A stretch of 8,637 nt of DNA from an uncultured Synergistales bacterium (GCA_937957815.1 CALFXN010000398.1:1-8637), one strand, 5' to 3'; counted from the stretch's first letter, positions 1 through 6,389 are shown. Numbers and translations: made by a program. Notes: generated by a model from the letters alone, not told the origin.

Positions 1-8
1 GGCGGCCC

Positions 9-20
9 TTTTTTTATTTT
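9..20 (+). terminator. T-rich tract, possible tail of a terminator cut by the window edge
   Basis: A GC-rich heptamer (ggcggcc, 1-7) runs straight into seven T, one A and four T (9-20). This looks like the distal stem arm and U-tract of a rho-independent terminator on the + strand, but the other stem arm would lie outside the window, so the hairpin cannot be verified. It could end an upstream gene or be an attenuator in the leader of the following gene pair, because there is no room for a separate promoter before the ribosome binding site at 34-40. A simple T-rich promoter element is also possible. Confidence 0.35.
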
Positions 21-33
21 CGTGGAGATTTCT

Positions 34-40
34 GGAGGTG
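34..40 (+). promoter_or_regulatory. Ribosome binding site of the small membrane ORF
   Basis: GGAGGTG lies six bases before the ATG at 47 and is a near-perfect anti-Shine-Dalgarno match. It is what makes the short ORF at 47-166 credible. It does not serve the in-frame GTG at 22, which lies upstream of it. Confidence 0.7.
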
Positions 41-46
41 GGAGTC

Positions 47-166
47 ATGCAGGGTATGGACGGTTGGGTGCTCGTATCGGGAGCGTCGCTTCTTTTCGCG
101 TCGTTGTGGTCATTGTTCCGGCTCGTCCGGCCGAAACGGCGGAGGGTACGGGGATGGGCGCGCTGA
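47..166 (+). CDS. 39-residue single-helix membrane protein, likely small accessory protein of the adjacent symporter
   Basis: Seen in sequence: an ATG at 47 with a strong ribosome binding site opens a 39-codon frame ending at TGA 164-166. The product has a short polar start (MQGMDGW), one hydrophobic stretch at about residues 7-27 (WVLVSGASLLFASLWSLF then RLV), and a strongly basic tail rich in Arg from residue 28. By the positive-inside rule this predicts an N-out, C-in single-span protein. Its last 13 bases overlap the beginning of the downstream symporter, so the two are probably translationally coupled. Known: very short single-helix proteins encoded just before SSS-family symporters are recognised in some bacterial and archaeal genomes as symporter small accessory proteins; from memory the N-terminal Gly/Pro-Trp plus helix layout is similar. 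Inference: it is a subunit or stabiliser of the symporter. It is too short for most gene callers and sits in another frame from a longer open frame, so it is easily missed. The main alternative is a chance ORF, which the ribosome binding site and overlap argue against. Confidence 0.62.
   Translation: MQGMDGWVLVSGASLLFASLWSLFRLVRPKRRRVRGWAR
141..146 (+). promoter_or_regulatory. Ribosome binding site fixing the symporter start at 154
   Basis: GGAGGG lies seven bases upstream of ATG 154, inside the small upstream ORF. The frame of the symporter is open back to a GTG at 22, but the extra 44 residues have no ribosome binding site and do not look like symporter sequence, so 154 is the preferred start. 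Confidence 0.7.
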
Positions 167-1611
167 CCTGGGGACTCTGGATCGGGTACGCGGCGCTCCT
201 CGTCTGGCTGTCGCGCTCGGGGCTCGGACGGCACGCACTCGCGCCGGGACGCGTCGGCGTCATCGTCCAGGCGTTCGCCTACGTCGCGACGTACGTCTCC
301 GCAGTCGCGCTCGTTGGTTTCGCAGGGCTCTGTCACCGGTACGGACTTCAGATGCTCCTTATCGCCGCAGGCAACGTCTGGCTCGGCGTCTGGTTCGTCT
401 ACCGCTTCCTCGCATGGCCGACGAGGCTGCATCAGCGGCGGCTGGCGGCGAAGACCCCGGCGGAACTTCTTTCTCGCGCCTATAACGCCCCGCTTCTTCA
501 GCCATTCCTCGGAGGCCTTTGTTCGGCGCTTCTCGTCGTGTACGGTTCCGCCGTCCTCAAAGGTGCGGCGATCATGCTTTCGGGCGCACTCTCGATTCCG
601 GTCACGCATGCTCTCATTCTCGCCACTGCGTTCGTGAGCTTTTCGGTTATCGTCGGCGGCCTCCGGGCCGTCCTCTACACGGAGGCATTCCAGGGAATGG
701 TGATGGTAGCCGGAGTTTTCTTTCTCTTTTTCGCGACACTCCGCGCCGTCGGAGGTCCGGTCGAAGGTCTGAACGCGCTTGCGGCGCTTCCGCCGGTCTC
801 GTCCGCGAACCGGGGCTTCCTCTCGCTCTCGGGCGGTGAAGGCGGTATGGCGATCCTCTTCCTCGCGTTCGTCACATCGGTCGGCGTCTGGGCACAGCCC
901 CAACTCATCCAGCGCCACTTCGCGCTCGAAAGCCGCCGCGACGCGCGCCGCGCGATTCCCGTCGCGATGCTCGCGATGGCAGTCGTCGTGGGCGGAGCCT
1001 ACCTCGTAGGAGGTCTATCGCGGCTGATTCTCGGCGGACAGGCTATTTCCCCGGACGACGTCATCCCGACGCTCACGCGGATGCTTCTCCCAGAGGCCGG
1101 ACGGCAGCTCTTTTCCCTTGCGATCGTCTCGGCATCTCTTTCTACCGCAACGGCGCTGCTCCACGTCTCGGCGGCCGGAATCGGGCGCGATGTCGTCCGG
1201 CGAAGCCTCGAAGCGCGCGAGTGGCGGGCGTTCGTGCTCTTCGCCGCGATCGCCGGAGGCGTTCTGGCGATCAGAAGCTCGTCGCTCATCGCGTGGATCT
1301 GCGCGACGAGTTGGAGTCTCGTCGCCTGCGCGATCCTCGTTCCATACCTCGCCATGCTCGCGGGGCTGGCCCGCGCTGGACGCTTCGTCGCATGGGCGTC
1401 GTCGCTCGGAGGACTCGGAGGATGCGTGCTGTGGTATGCGTTCGGCTATGCGTCGACGTCCGTGAAGATGACGGGGCTCTCCGCTCCCGGACTCTGGGGC
1501 GCGCTTCACCCGCTCGCCGTCGGACTTGCGGCATCCGCGCTTTCTTTCGCAGTTGTCGCGCTCGTTCCGGCCCTCGCCCGGAAACTCGCCGGAGACAGCG
1601 CGCCAGTATAA
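154..1611 (+). CDS. Sodium:solute symporter family (SSS) transporter, substrate unknown
   Basis: A 485-residue inner-membrane carrier with about 13 hydrophobic segments and almost no signal outside the membrane, the normal size for the SSS family (PutP/PanF/SGLT type, LeuT fold). Seen: an N-terminal helix at about 5-20, the core first-helix motif ATYVSAVALVGFAG at about 45-58, the very typical GGLRAVLYTEAFQG at 168-181, the AQPQLIQRHFA loop at 247-257, and SASLSTATALLHVSAAGIGRD at about 326-346. Counted from the RD pair, S330-T331 fall where PutP has S340-T341, the Na2-site ligands, so Na+ coupling is likely. The start is set at ATG 154 by a ribosome binding site at 141-146. The gene overlaps a 39-residue membrane ORF by 13 bases and is convergent with a second SSS gene. 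Known members carry proline, pantothenate, acetate, sugars or similar solutes. The sequence does not let me choose, so no symbol is given. Confidence 0.9.
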   Translation: MGALTWGLWIGYAALLVWLSRSGLGRHALAPGRVGVIVQAFAYVATYVSAVALVGFAGLCHRYGLQMLLIAAGNVWLGVWFVYRFLAWPTRLHQRRLAAKTPAELLSRAYNAPLLQPFLGGLCSALLVVYGSAVLKGAAIMLSGALSIPVTHALILATAFVSFSVIVGGLRAVLYTEAFQGMVMVAGVFFLFFATLRAVGGPVEGLNALAALPPVSSANRGFLSLSGGEGGMAILFLAFVTSVGVWAQPQLIQRHFALESRRDARRAIPVAMLAMAVVVGGAYLVGGLSRLILGGQAISPDDVIPTLTRMLLPEAGRQLFSLAIVSASLSTATALLHVSAAGIGRDVVRRSLEAREWRAFVLFAAIAGGVLAIRSSSLIAWICATSWSLVACAILVPYLAMLAGLARAGRFVAWASSLGGLGGCVLWYAFGYASTSVKMTGLSAPGLWGALHPLAVGLAASALSFAVVALVPALARKLAGDSAPV

Positions 1612-1615
1612 GGAG

Positions 1616-1667
1616 AAAAAACGTTATCCGCGGAAGAGACGGCAACACGGACACGCCTCTTCCGCGA
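1616..1667 (-). terminator. Rho-independent terminator of the - strand symporter
   Basis: A perfect 10-bp inverted repeat, cgcggaagag (1629-1638) with ctcttccgcg (1657-1666), is followed on the - strand by GATAACG and then six T (complement of aaaaaa, 1616-1621). In the - strand RNA the stem lengthens through a G.U pair and two GC pairs inward (1654-1656 with 1639-1641) and a U.G pair outward (1667 with 1628). In + strand RNA these G.U pairs would be A.C mismatches, which points to - strand use. It starts four bases past the symporter stop. The T-run is seven bases from the stem, a little farther than ideal. There is no T-run on the + strand side for the convergent gene. Confidence 0.65.
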
Positions 1668-1670
1668 CTC

Positions 1671-3041
1671 TCAGCGGGGTCTCCCGAACGCGATCACGGG
1701 AACGAGACACAGGGCCGAAACTGCGAGGCCGACGAAGAGAGGCTCGATGCCGGGAAGGATCAGCGGGGCGAGAAGCATACTCCCGAGGCCGCTCGTGGAA
1801 AGGAAGAACGCACTCCGACGCGTCAGCGCTCCGGGATGGAAGATCGCCATGATCAGCGGGAGGAACATCCCCGCGCCCCGGAGCCCCATGCCCACGTAGC
1901 TCAGCTGGAGGATCAGGCTCCCTTTCAGCGCAAGTGCCGAAATCGCCGAGATCGCGACGACGAGAACCACCGCCCCCCGGCTCATCCGCAGAACGCACGC
2001 GTCGCTTCCGTTCGCGCCGGGAATCTTCATATATAAATCGCGAGACAGGTTCGTCGCCACGCCGAGCGTCAGCCCCGCCGCGCCGCCGACGACCGTGATC
2101 GCGAGCCCCGCCCAGAGTGCACCTGCGACTGCGGGTGAAAAATGCGCATTCAGAAAAAAGGGAAGCGCCTGTGCGGCGTCGACCACGACGCCGGACGCCC
2201 GCATACCCGAACCGATCCACACCCCCATGAGCCCCAGCGGAGGAATCAGGACGGACGCGACGAGGCAGCCCATTCGCGCGGCGCCTTCATCCCGGGCGGC
2301 GAAAACCGCCTGCATGTAGATCTGCGTGCACAGCACACCGATGAGGAGCGACACGCACGCGCCGACATCCACGCCGACGCCGCGCTCGAAGACGCCGAAC
2401 CACGGCCGTGCCGCGAGATCGTGCGCGAAGTCGTTGGGCGAGAAACCCAGAGATATCGTCTTCGCCGTACAGAGGGCGAGCAGAAGATACAGGATGGCCG
2501 TCTTCGCGTTGCCGATGACGCTGAAGCTCTTGAGTCCGCCCGTGAAGATGAACGCGAGGATCATGGCGGACAGGGCCGCCGTCGCGCCCCCCCGCGACAC
2601 GGGAAAGACCGACTGGAGCAGGGCCACGCCCGCGATGAACTGCGCGATGATGGAAAGCAGCGTCCCGAGCGACGAACCGGCGAGCGTCAGAAGTGCCGTC
2701 GGCGCGCCGTACTGCCTCTCGATGAATTGTGGCAGCGTCACGAGTCCCGACCTCCGGACCGGACGCGCGAACCACAGCCCCAGAACGAGGCACCCGATGC
2801 CGCTCCCGAGCGTGAACCACCATCCCGACAGACCGTAGAGGTACGCCATTTGCACCGTGCCGATCGTCGACCCGCCCGCGACGAGCGCCCCCATGACGAT
2901 CCCCGTGACCGAGAGCGGCCCGGCTCTGCGGTTTGCCATTTCGTAGGCGTTTGCGCTTCGGACCTTTCCCGACGCCGCCGCCCCGGCCGCGCAGAACGCG
3001 ACGATCACGCAGAATGCTGCGAGCATGAACAGAGGCGTCAT
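1671..3041 (-). CDS. SSS-family symporter-like protein, divergent second type
   Basis: A 456-residue polytopic membrane protein. Seen: an N-terminal helix (about 3-22), the family-typical block AGGSTIGTVQMAYLYGLSGW at 55-74 followed by GLVTLPQFIERQYG (99-112), GGLKSFSVIGNAKTAILYLL at 168-187, and VVGGAAGLTLGVATNLSRDLY at about 317-337. These place it in the SSS superfamily with a LeuT-type fold. The start at ATG 3041 is supported by GAAGGTGA at 3046-3053. The frame is open back to a GTG at 3092, but no ribosome binding site precedes that one. Odd: where the other symporter in this window has S330-T331 before the RD pair, this protein has G319-G320, so the usual side-chain ligands of the Na2 site appear to be missing. 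It has no convincing small-protein partner. The transported solute and coupling ion are unknown. It is transcribed on its own behind the liv operon, from the intergenic region at 3042-3319 or by read-through. Confidence 0.87.
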   Translation of the reverse strand: MTPLFMLAAFCVIVAFCAAGAAASGKVRSANAYEMANRRAGPLSVTGIVMGALVAGGSTIGTVQMAYLYGLSGWWFTLGSGIGCLVLGLWFARPVRRSGLVTLPQFIERQYGAPTALLTLAGSSLGTLLSIIAQFIAGVALLQSVFPVSRGGATAALSAMILAFIFTGGLKSFSVIGNAKTAILYLLLALCTAKTISLGFSPNDFAHDLAARPWFGVFERGVGVDVGACVSLLIGVLCTQIYMQAVFAARDEGAARMGCLVASVLIPPLGLMGVWIGSGMRASGVVVDAAQALPFFLNAHFSPAVAGALWAGLAITVVGGAAGLTLGVATNLSRDLYMKIPGANGSDACVLRMSRGAVVLVVAISAISALALKGSLILQLSYVGMGLRGAGMFLPLIMAIFHPGALTRRSAFFLSTSGLGSMLLAPLILPGIEPLFVGLAVSALCLVPVIAFGRPR

Positions 3042-3136
3042 GGAATCACCTTCGGGGAGCACGAAATACTTCGGAGCACGATCGATCGCCACATTTCGTT
3101 CGGGGATTGGAAGCGGAAAGACGCATTCCGGGGTTC

Positions 3137-3142
3137 ATTATC
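3137..3142 (-). promoter_or_regulatory. Candidate -10 box for the second symporter
   Basis: The - strand reads GATAAT here, five of six matches to TATAAT, about 96 bases before the symporter ATG. At 16-19 bases upstream the best hexamers are GC-rich (for example TGGCCG at 3160-3165), so no -35 box supports it. If real it would need an activator or an alternative sigma factor contact. Confidence 0.25.
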
Positions 3143-3216
3143 GCCGCTTACGAACAATACGGCCAGTAGTTGCACAATAGACAGAAGGTTCATTTCGCGC
3201 CGGCATATCCGACGAA

Positions 3217-3226
3217 ACAATATTGT
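3217..3226. promoter_or_regulatory. Perfect palindrome acaatattgt, possible operator
   Basis: A 10-base perfect palindrome in a relatively AT-rich gap. The same half-site acaata recurs at 3154-3159 and 3174-3179, and gcacaata (3172-3179) is inverted against tattgtgc (3221-3228). Repeated half-sites upstream of a transporter gene suggest a regulator binding region, but no regulator can be assigned. The IclR-type protein encoded in the window is one candidate by proximity only. Confidence 0.3.
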
Positions 3227-3246
3227 GCCTTCGTTCCCACACACAG

Positions 3247-3290
3247 AAAGGCATCGAAGATCCGTTCGAAGACGAATCCCCGATGCCTTT
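3247..3290 (-). terminator. Long 3' hairpin / terminator of the liv operon
   Basis: On the - strand, 29 bases after the livM stop, a 10-bp perfect stem (3281-3290 with 3247-3256) continues through two G.U pairs (3279-3280 with 3257-3258) into a 7-bp stem (3272-3278 with 3259-3265, one G.U) closed by the loop CUUCGA. That makes a continuous 19-bp hairpin. The three G.U pairs would be A.C mismatches on the + strand, so it is built for - strand RNA. The following tract is only UUU CUGUGUG, so it may be a weak terminator or a 3'-end stabiliser formed by trimming. Confidence 0.55.
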
Positions 3291-3319
3291 GCGAACCGCA
3301 GCATAGTTGGGACGGAGTG

Positions 3320-4285
3320 CTACCCCCGCCGCTCCATCCATTTGCTCTTTATCGTTCCCCAGACGCCCAAGGGCAGCCAGATGATGAAGATCACGAGCGC
3401 GACGCCGTAGATCACGAGGCGCAACGAGCCGGCCATTCGCAGGAACTCGGGCAGCAACGTCAGCGCGACGGCGCCGAAGACGGGGCCGAAGAGCGTCGTC
3501 ATGCCGCCGAAGATGATCATGACGAGAAGGTTGATGGACTCCGCGATCGTGAAGGTGACGGGGCTGATGAACAGGATGTAATGCGCGTAGAACGACCCCG
3601 CCATTCCCGCGAGCGCGCCGCCGAGCGTGAAGGCGAACACCTTGTACGCCATCGCGTCCACGCCGATCGACCGGGCGAGTTCCTCGTTCTCGCGGATCGC
3701 GATGAGCGCGTTGCCGATGCGCGAGTTCACGAGGCGATACAGCAGGAACGCGACCAGTCCGACGAAGACGAGCCCGAGGTAGTAGTAGTCCGCGCGCGTC
3801 TCGAACGAGAGCGTCAGTCCGGGCAGCGAAATCGGCGACGGCCTCGGGATGCCGGGGACGCCCATCGGGCCGTTCGTCAGCTCGATCCAGTTGTTCAGGA
3901 TCAGCGTGACGAGAACGCCGAAGAAGGCGGTCGTGATCGCGAGGAAGTGCCCGCGAAGGCGCAGGACCATCTTCCCGATGACGAACGACAGCAGCCCCGC
4001 GACGGCTCCCGCGCACCAGATCGTGACCCAGAAGGGCAGGCCGGACTTCAGGCTGATCAGCGCGGAGGCGTAGGCCCCGACGCCGTAGAAGGCCGCGTGC
4101 CCCATGGACACCTGGCCGGAGAAGCCCACGATCAGCGCGAGCGACATGGCGAGGACCGCGTAGATTTCCGACATGACGAACATGTGAAGGTAGTAGTCCA
4201 ACGAGAAGAACCGCGGCACGGCGCAGAGCAGCGCCGCTCCGGCGAGTCCGGCGAGCCATTTCGCCCCGGTCATGCGTCCGTTCAT
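3320..4285 (-). CDS. livM: Branched-chain/polar amino-acid-type ABC importer, permease subunit LivM
   Basis: A 321-residue inner-membrane subunit that forms half of the transport channel with LivH. Seen: about eight to ten hydrophobic segments, the hallmark GFSGQVSMGHAAFYGVGAYA at 54-73, RLRGHFLAITTAFFGV at about 109-124, TNGPMGVPGIP at 137-147, and the cytoplasmic coupling region SRIGNALIAIRENEELARSI at 188-207, followed by IFGGMTTLFGPVFGA at 258-272. These are standard LivM (BPD_transp_2) motifs and the length is typical. The start at ATG 4285 overlaps the livH stop in an ATGA and has GGAGGG eight bases upstream (4294-4299), so translation is probably coupled to livH. It is the last gene of the operon and is followed by the hairpin at 3247-3290. 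The true substrate may be another amino acid or an amide-type compound, since this transporter class has diversified. Confidence 0.93.
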   Translation of the reverse strand: MNGRMTGAKWLAGLAGAALLCAVPRFFSLDYYLHMFVMSEIYAVLAMSLALIVGFSGQVSMGHAAFYGVGAYASALISLKSGLPFWVTIWCAGAVAGLLSFVIGKMVLRLRGHFLAITTAFFGVLVTLILNNWIELTNGPMGVPGIPRPSPISLPGLTLSFETRADYYYLGLVFVGLVAFLLYRLVNSRIGNALIAIRENEELARSIGVDAMAYKVFAFTLGGALAGMAGSFYAHYILFISPVTFTIAESINLLVMIIFGGMTTLFGPVFGAVALTLLPEFLRMAGSLRLVIYGVALVIFIIWLPLGVWGTIKSKWMERRG

Positions 4286-5151
4286 CGTCCGCTCCCTCCC
4301 GTCAGCCCCTGCGGCTTGAGCATGAAGAGCAGCACCAACAGCAGGAAGGGGTATGCGTCCTTGTAGGCGTACGATATGAAGCCGCCCCCGAGGCTTTCGG
4401 CGAGGCCGATCATGACGGCCGCGACGATGACGCCCCGGATCTTTCCGAAGCCGCCGAGCGCGATGATGATGAAGCACTTGAGCGTGACCGAGAACCCCAT
4501 CTCCGGCGAGACGAAGAACATCGCGCCGACCATCGTTCCGGCGGCCGCCGCGAGCGCCCCGCTGATCGCGAATGTGACCGTGTAGATCCTGGAGACGTTG
4601 ATTCCCGCGAGCTGCGCCGCGACGCGATCCTGCGAAACCGCGCGCATGGCCTTGCCCGTCCGCGTGCTCTGGATGAACCAGGCGAGAAGCGTGACGAGCG
4701 CGACGCCGACGACGAGCACCATCAGGCGTTCGGCCGTGAGGTGCAATCCGAAGAACCGCAGGTGGTAGTCGGCGAGGCCGGATTCGATCTTTTGCGGGTC
4801 GGCGCCGAACAGCAGCAGCGCGAGGTTCGCGAGCGCCGTGGACAGGCCGAACGAGAGGAGCATGCTGTTGATCAGCGGCTTGCCGACGATCGGGCGGAAG
4901 ACGGCCCGTTCGATGATCGCGCCGATGATCCCCATGCCGATCATCGCGATCAGGAGCGCCGGGAAGAAGGAGACGCCGAGCCCGGACATCGAAAACAGCG
5001 CCATGAAGGCGCCGAGCATGTAGAACTCTCCGTGCGCGAAGTTGGCCACTTCGAGGATCCCGAAGATGAGCGACAGCCCGAGCGCGATGAGCGCATAGAT
5101 GCACCCCAGGATGATTCCGTTCAGCGCCTGTTGCAGGAAGACCATGAGCAT
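4282..5151 (-). CDS. livH: Branched-chain/polar amino-acid-type ABC importer, permease subunit LivH
   Basis: A 289-residue inner-membrane subunit, partner of LivM. Seen: GLSLIFGILEVANFAHGEFY at 25-44, the signature of the LivH branch; the ERAVFRPIVG loop at 81-90; the cytoplasmic coupling segment RTGKAMRAVSQDRVAAQLAG at 164-183, which contacts the ATPases; and ALGGFGKIRGVIVAAVMIGL at 231-250. The length is normal. The start at ATG 5151 is served by GGAGGG at 5162-5167; a second ATG at 5145 is too far from it. It lies 76 bases after livK, and that gap holds a strong hairpin (5177-5211). It overlaps livM by four bases. Specificity is set mainly by the binding protein, so the permease alone does not tell the substrate. 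Confidence 0.94.
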   Translation of the reverse strand: MLMVFLQQALNGIILGCIYALIALGLSLIFGILEVANFAHGEFYMLGAFMALFSMSGLGVSFFPALLIAMIGMGIIGAIIERAVFRPIVGKPLINSMLLSFGLSTALANLALLLFGADPQKIESGLADYHLRFFGLHLTAERLMVLVVGVALVTLLAWFIQSTRTGKAMRAVSQDRVAAQLAGINVSRIYTVTFAISGALAAAAGTMVGAMFFVSPEMGFSVTLKCFIIIALGGFGKIRGVIVAAVMIGLAESLGGGFISYAYKDAYPFLLLVLLFMLKPQGLTGGSGR

Positions 5152-5176
5152 TCCGGCGATTCCCTCCCCGTATGAC

Positions 5177-5211
5177 GGAGCCGTTCCCGCGTCGCGCGCG
5201 GAAACGGCCCC
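5177..5211 (-). promoter_or_regulatory. Strong intercistronic RNA hairpin between livK and livH
   Basis: In - strand RNA a 15-bp stem forms between 5197-5211 and 5177-5191 with a 5-base loop (CGCGA). Thirteen pairs are Watson-Crick and two are G.U (5209 with 5179, 5202 with 5186); these would be A.C mismatches in + strand RNA. No U-run follows, so it is not a terminator. It begins about 16 bases after the livK stop and ends about seven bases before the livH ribosome binding site. The likely role is to block 3' exonucleases and stabilise the livK part of the transcript, giving more binding protein than permease. Confidence 0.6.
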
Positions 5212-5227
5212 CGCAAGCTGTACCGTA

Positions 5228-6382
5228 TTACTCCGCCATTATGGGTCCGGCGACGATTTCGAACTTCCCGTCCTTGACGGCGATGATGTATTCGCCGATC
5301 TGAAGCTGGTTCTTCGCGTCGAAATGCGCCTTGCCCTGCGGGCCTTCGTATTCGATCTTCGCGAGCGCCTCGCGGACCTTCGCCGTGTCGGTCGAGTCGG
5401 CGTTTTTCACCGCGATCGCGACCATGTGCGCCACGTCGTACCCGGCCTGCGCGTACTTCTCGGGCGGGATGTTGTAGCGCTTCTGGTAGTCGGCGACGAA
5501 CTTCTCCGCCTTCGGGGTCTTGATGGACGCGACGAAGCGGCTCGCGCCGATGATTCCGTTCGCCTTGGCCTTGGCCAGTTCAAGGAACTTCGGGTTGAAG
5601 GTTCCGCTCGTGGGATCCATGACGGTGATCTTTTCCTGGAGTCCCATCTCGTGGAACTGATTCACGACGCGCGACAGGTCAACGGTCTCGCCGAGCAGGC
5701 AGAGCGTGTTGGCCGGAGACGCCTTGAGCTTCGTGATGATGGGGTAATAGTCGGTTTCGCCCTGCTGGAAGTACTCCGTGTAGACGACCTCGCCGCCCAG
5801 GTCCTTGACCTTCTTGCCGAACGCGTCGACGGAACCCCGGCCGTAATCCGTGTTCACGCCGATGAACGCCCACTTGTCCAGCTTCTTTTCCTGTACGGCC
5901 CACTTCGTGAAGGCCTTCGCGATCATCTCGGAGCTGTCGCATCCGCGGAACGTCCAGACGTTCCCAAGCTCCGTGATCTTCGGGGCGAGGGAGATCGGGG
6001 TGATGAGCGGCGTCTGGGAACGCTTCGCGACGTCCATCATCGCGAGCGTGCCGGAGCTGCCGAAGTCGCCGATGACGGCGACGACCTTCTGCATTCCGAC
6101 GAGCTTCTCCATCGCCGCGACCGCGGTGGCCGGAACGCCCGCCGAATCCTCGACGAAGAGCTCGATCTTGTGTCCGTTGACGCCGCCGGCCGCGTTGATC
6201 TCGTCGACCGCCATCTTGACGCCGTTGAGCGCCAGTCCTCCGTCATACGCCAGCGTCCCCGACGTCGGCATGACTACGCCGACGCGCACATTCCCGTCCG
6301 GCAGGGCGGCCCACGCCGCACACCCGAGGGACAACAGCGCCGCCACGCACAGAACCGACCGCAGAATGCCCTTTCCTCTCAT
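5228..6382 (-). CDS. livK: Periplasmic amino-acid-binding protein of the ABC importer, LivK type
   Basis: A 384-residue secreted solute-binding protein that delivers substrate to LivHM. Seen: a signal peptide of about 25 residues (basic MRGKGILR, hydrophobic core, AWA before the mature start ALPDGNVRVG). C21 sits in SLGC, a poor lipobox, so a soluble periplasmic form is more likely than a lipoprotein. The Peripla_BP_6 fold covers about 32-375, with VGVVMPTSG at 34-42, GVKMAVDEINAAGGVNGHKI at 54-73, the ligand-loop GDFGSSGTLAMMDVA at 105-119, NTDYG at 177-181 and GYDV at 314-317. The start at ATG 6382 is set by GGAGGTGA at 6390-6397. An in-frame ATG at 6418 overlaps the livF stop as ATGA, but it would put 12 polar residues before the signal peptide and has no ribosome binding site. 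Placing the binding-protein gene third, after both ATPases, is less common than the livK-first order. The ligand may be branched-chain or other aliphatic amino acids and cannot be fixed here. Confidence 0.93.
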   Translation of the reverse strand: MRGKGILRSVLCVAALLSLGCAAWAALPDGNVRVGVVMPTSGTLAYDGGLALNGVKMAVDEINAAGGVNGHKIELFVEDSAGVPATAVAAMEKLVGMQKVVAVIGDFGSSGTLAMMDVAKRSQTPLITPISLAPKITELGNVWTFRGCDSSEMIAKAFTKWAVQEKKLDKWAFIGVNTDYGRGSVDAFGKKVKDLGGEVVYTEYFQQGETDYYPIITKLKASPANTLCLLGETVDLSRVVNQFHEMGLQEKITVMDPTSGTFNPKFLELAKAKANGIIGASRFVASIKTPKAEKFVADYQKRYNIPPEKYAQAGYDVAHMVAIAVKNADSTDTAKVREALAKIEYEGPQGKAHFDAKNQLQIGEYIIAVKDGKFEIVAGPIMAE

Positions 6383-6389
6383 TTCCCCG

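Larger units (their letters stand above)
3042..3319. other. Intergenic control region between the liv operon and the second symporter
   Basis: This 278-bp stretch is less GC-rich than its surroundings. It holds the 3' hairpin of the liv operon (3247-3290) and the presumed promoter region of the second symporter. Visible elements are a perfect palindrome acaatattgt (3217-3226), two further acaata copies (3154-3159, 3174-3179), an 8-base direct repeat ggttcatt (3132-3139 and 3187-3194), and a GATAAT on the - strand (3137-3142) that could be a -10 box but has no good -35 partner. Short open frames cross it, but none has a ribosome binding site and neighbour-like codon use. I see no RNA gene. Confidence 0.5.

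Noticed and set aside
22..153. GTG-started N-terminal extension of the first symporter (44 residues)
   Set aside because: The ribosome binding sites serve ATG 47 (another frame) and ATG 154. Nothing precedes GTG 22, and the extension is not symporter-like.
1221..2036. Long + strand open frame (271 codons) across both symporter 3' ends, and other long Arg/Pro-rich frames opposite the liv genes
   Set aside because: These are shadow frames typical of GC-rich DNA: composition is dominated by Arg, Asp, Glu and Pro with no domain or ribosome binding site, and they overlap well-supported genes.
3038..3193. 51-codon - strand ORF (starting MNLLSIVQLLAVLFV) ending as ATGA on the second symporter start, at first sight a counterpart of the small protein at 47-166
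   Set aside because: There is no ribosome binding site, third-position GC is much lower than in neighbours, the hydrophobic part is short and the remaining residues look like translated non-coding DNA. The ATGA arises simply because the symporter begins ATGACG.
5177..5211. Reading the livK/livH hairpin as a transcription terminator
   Set aside because: No U-run follows on the - strand, and livH and livM downstream are required for the importer and lack another visible promoter.
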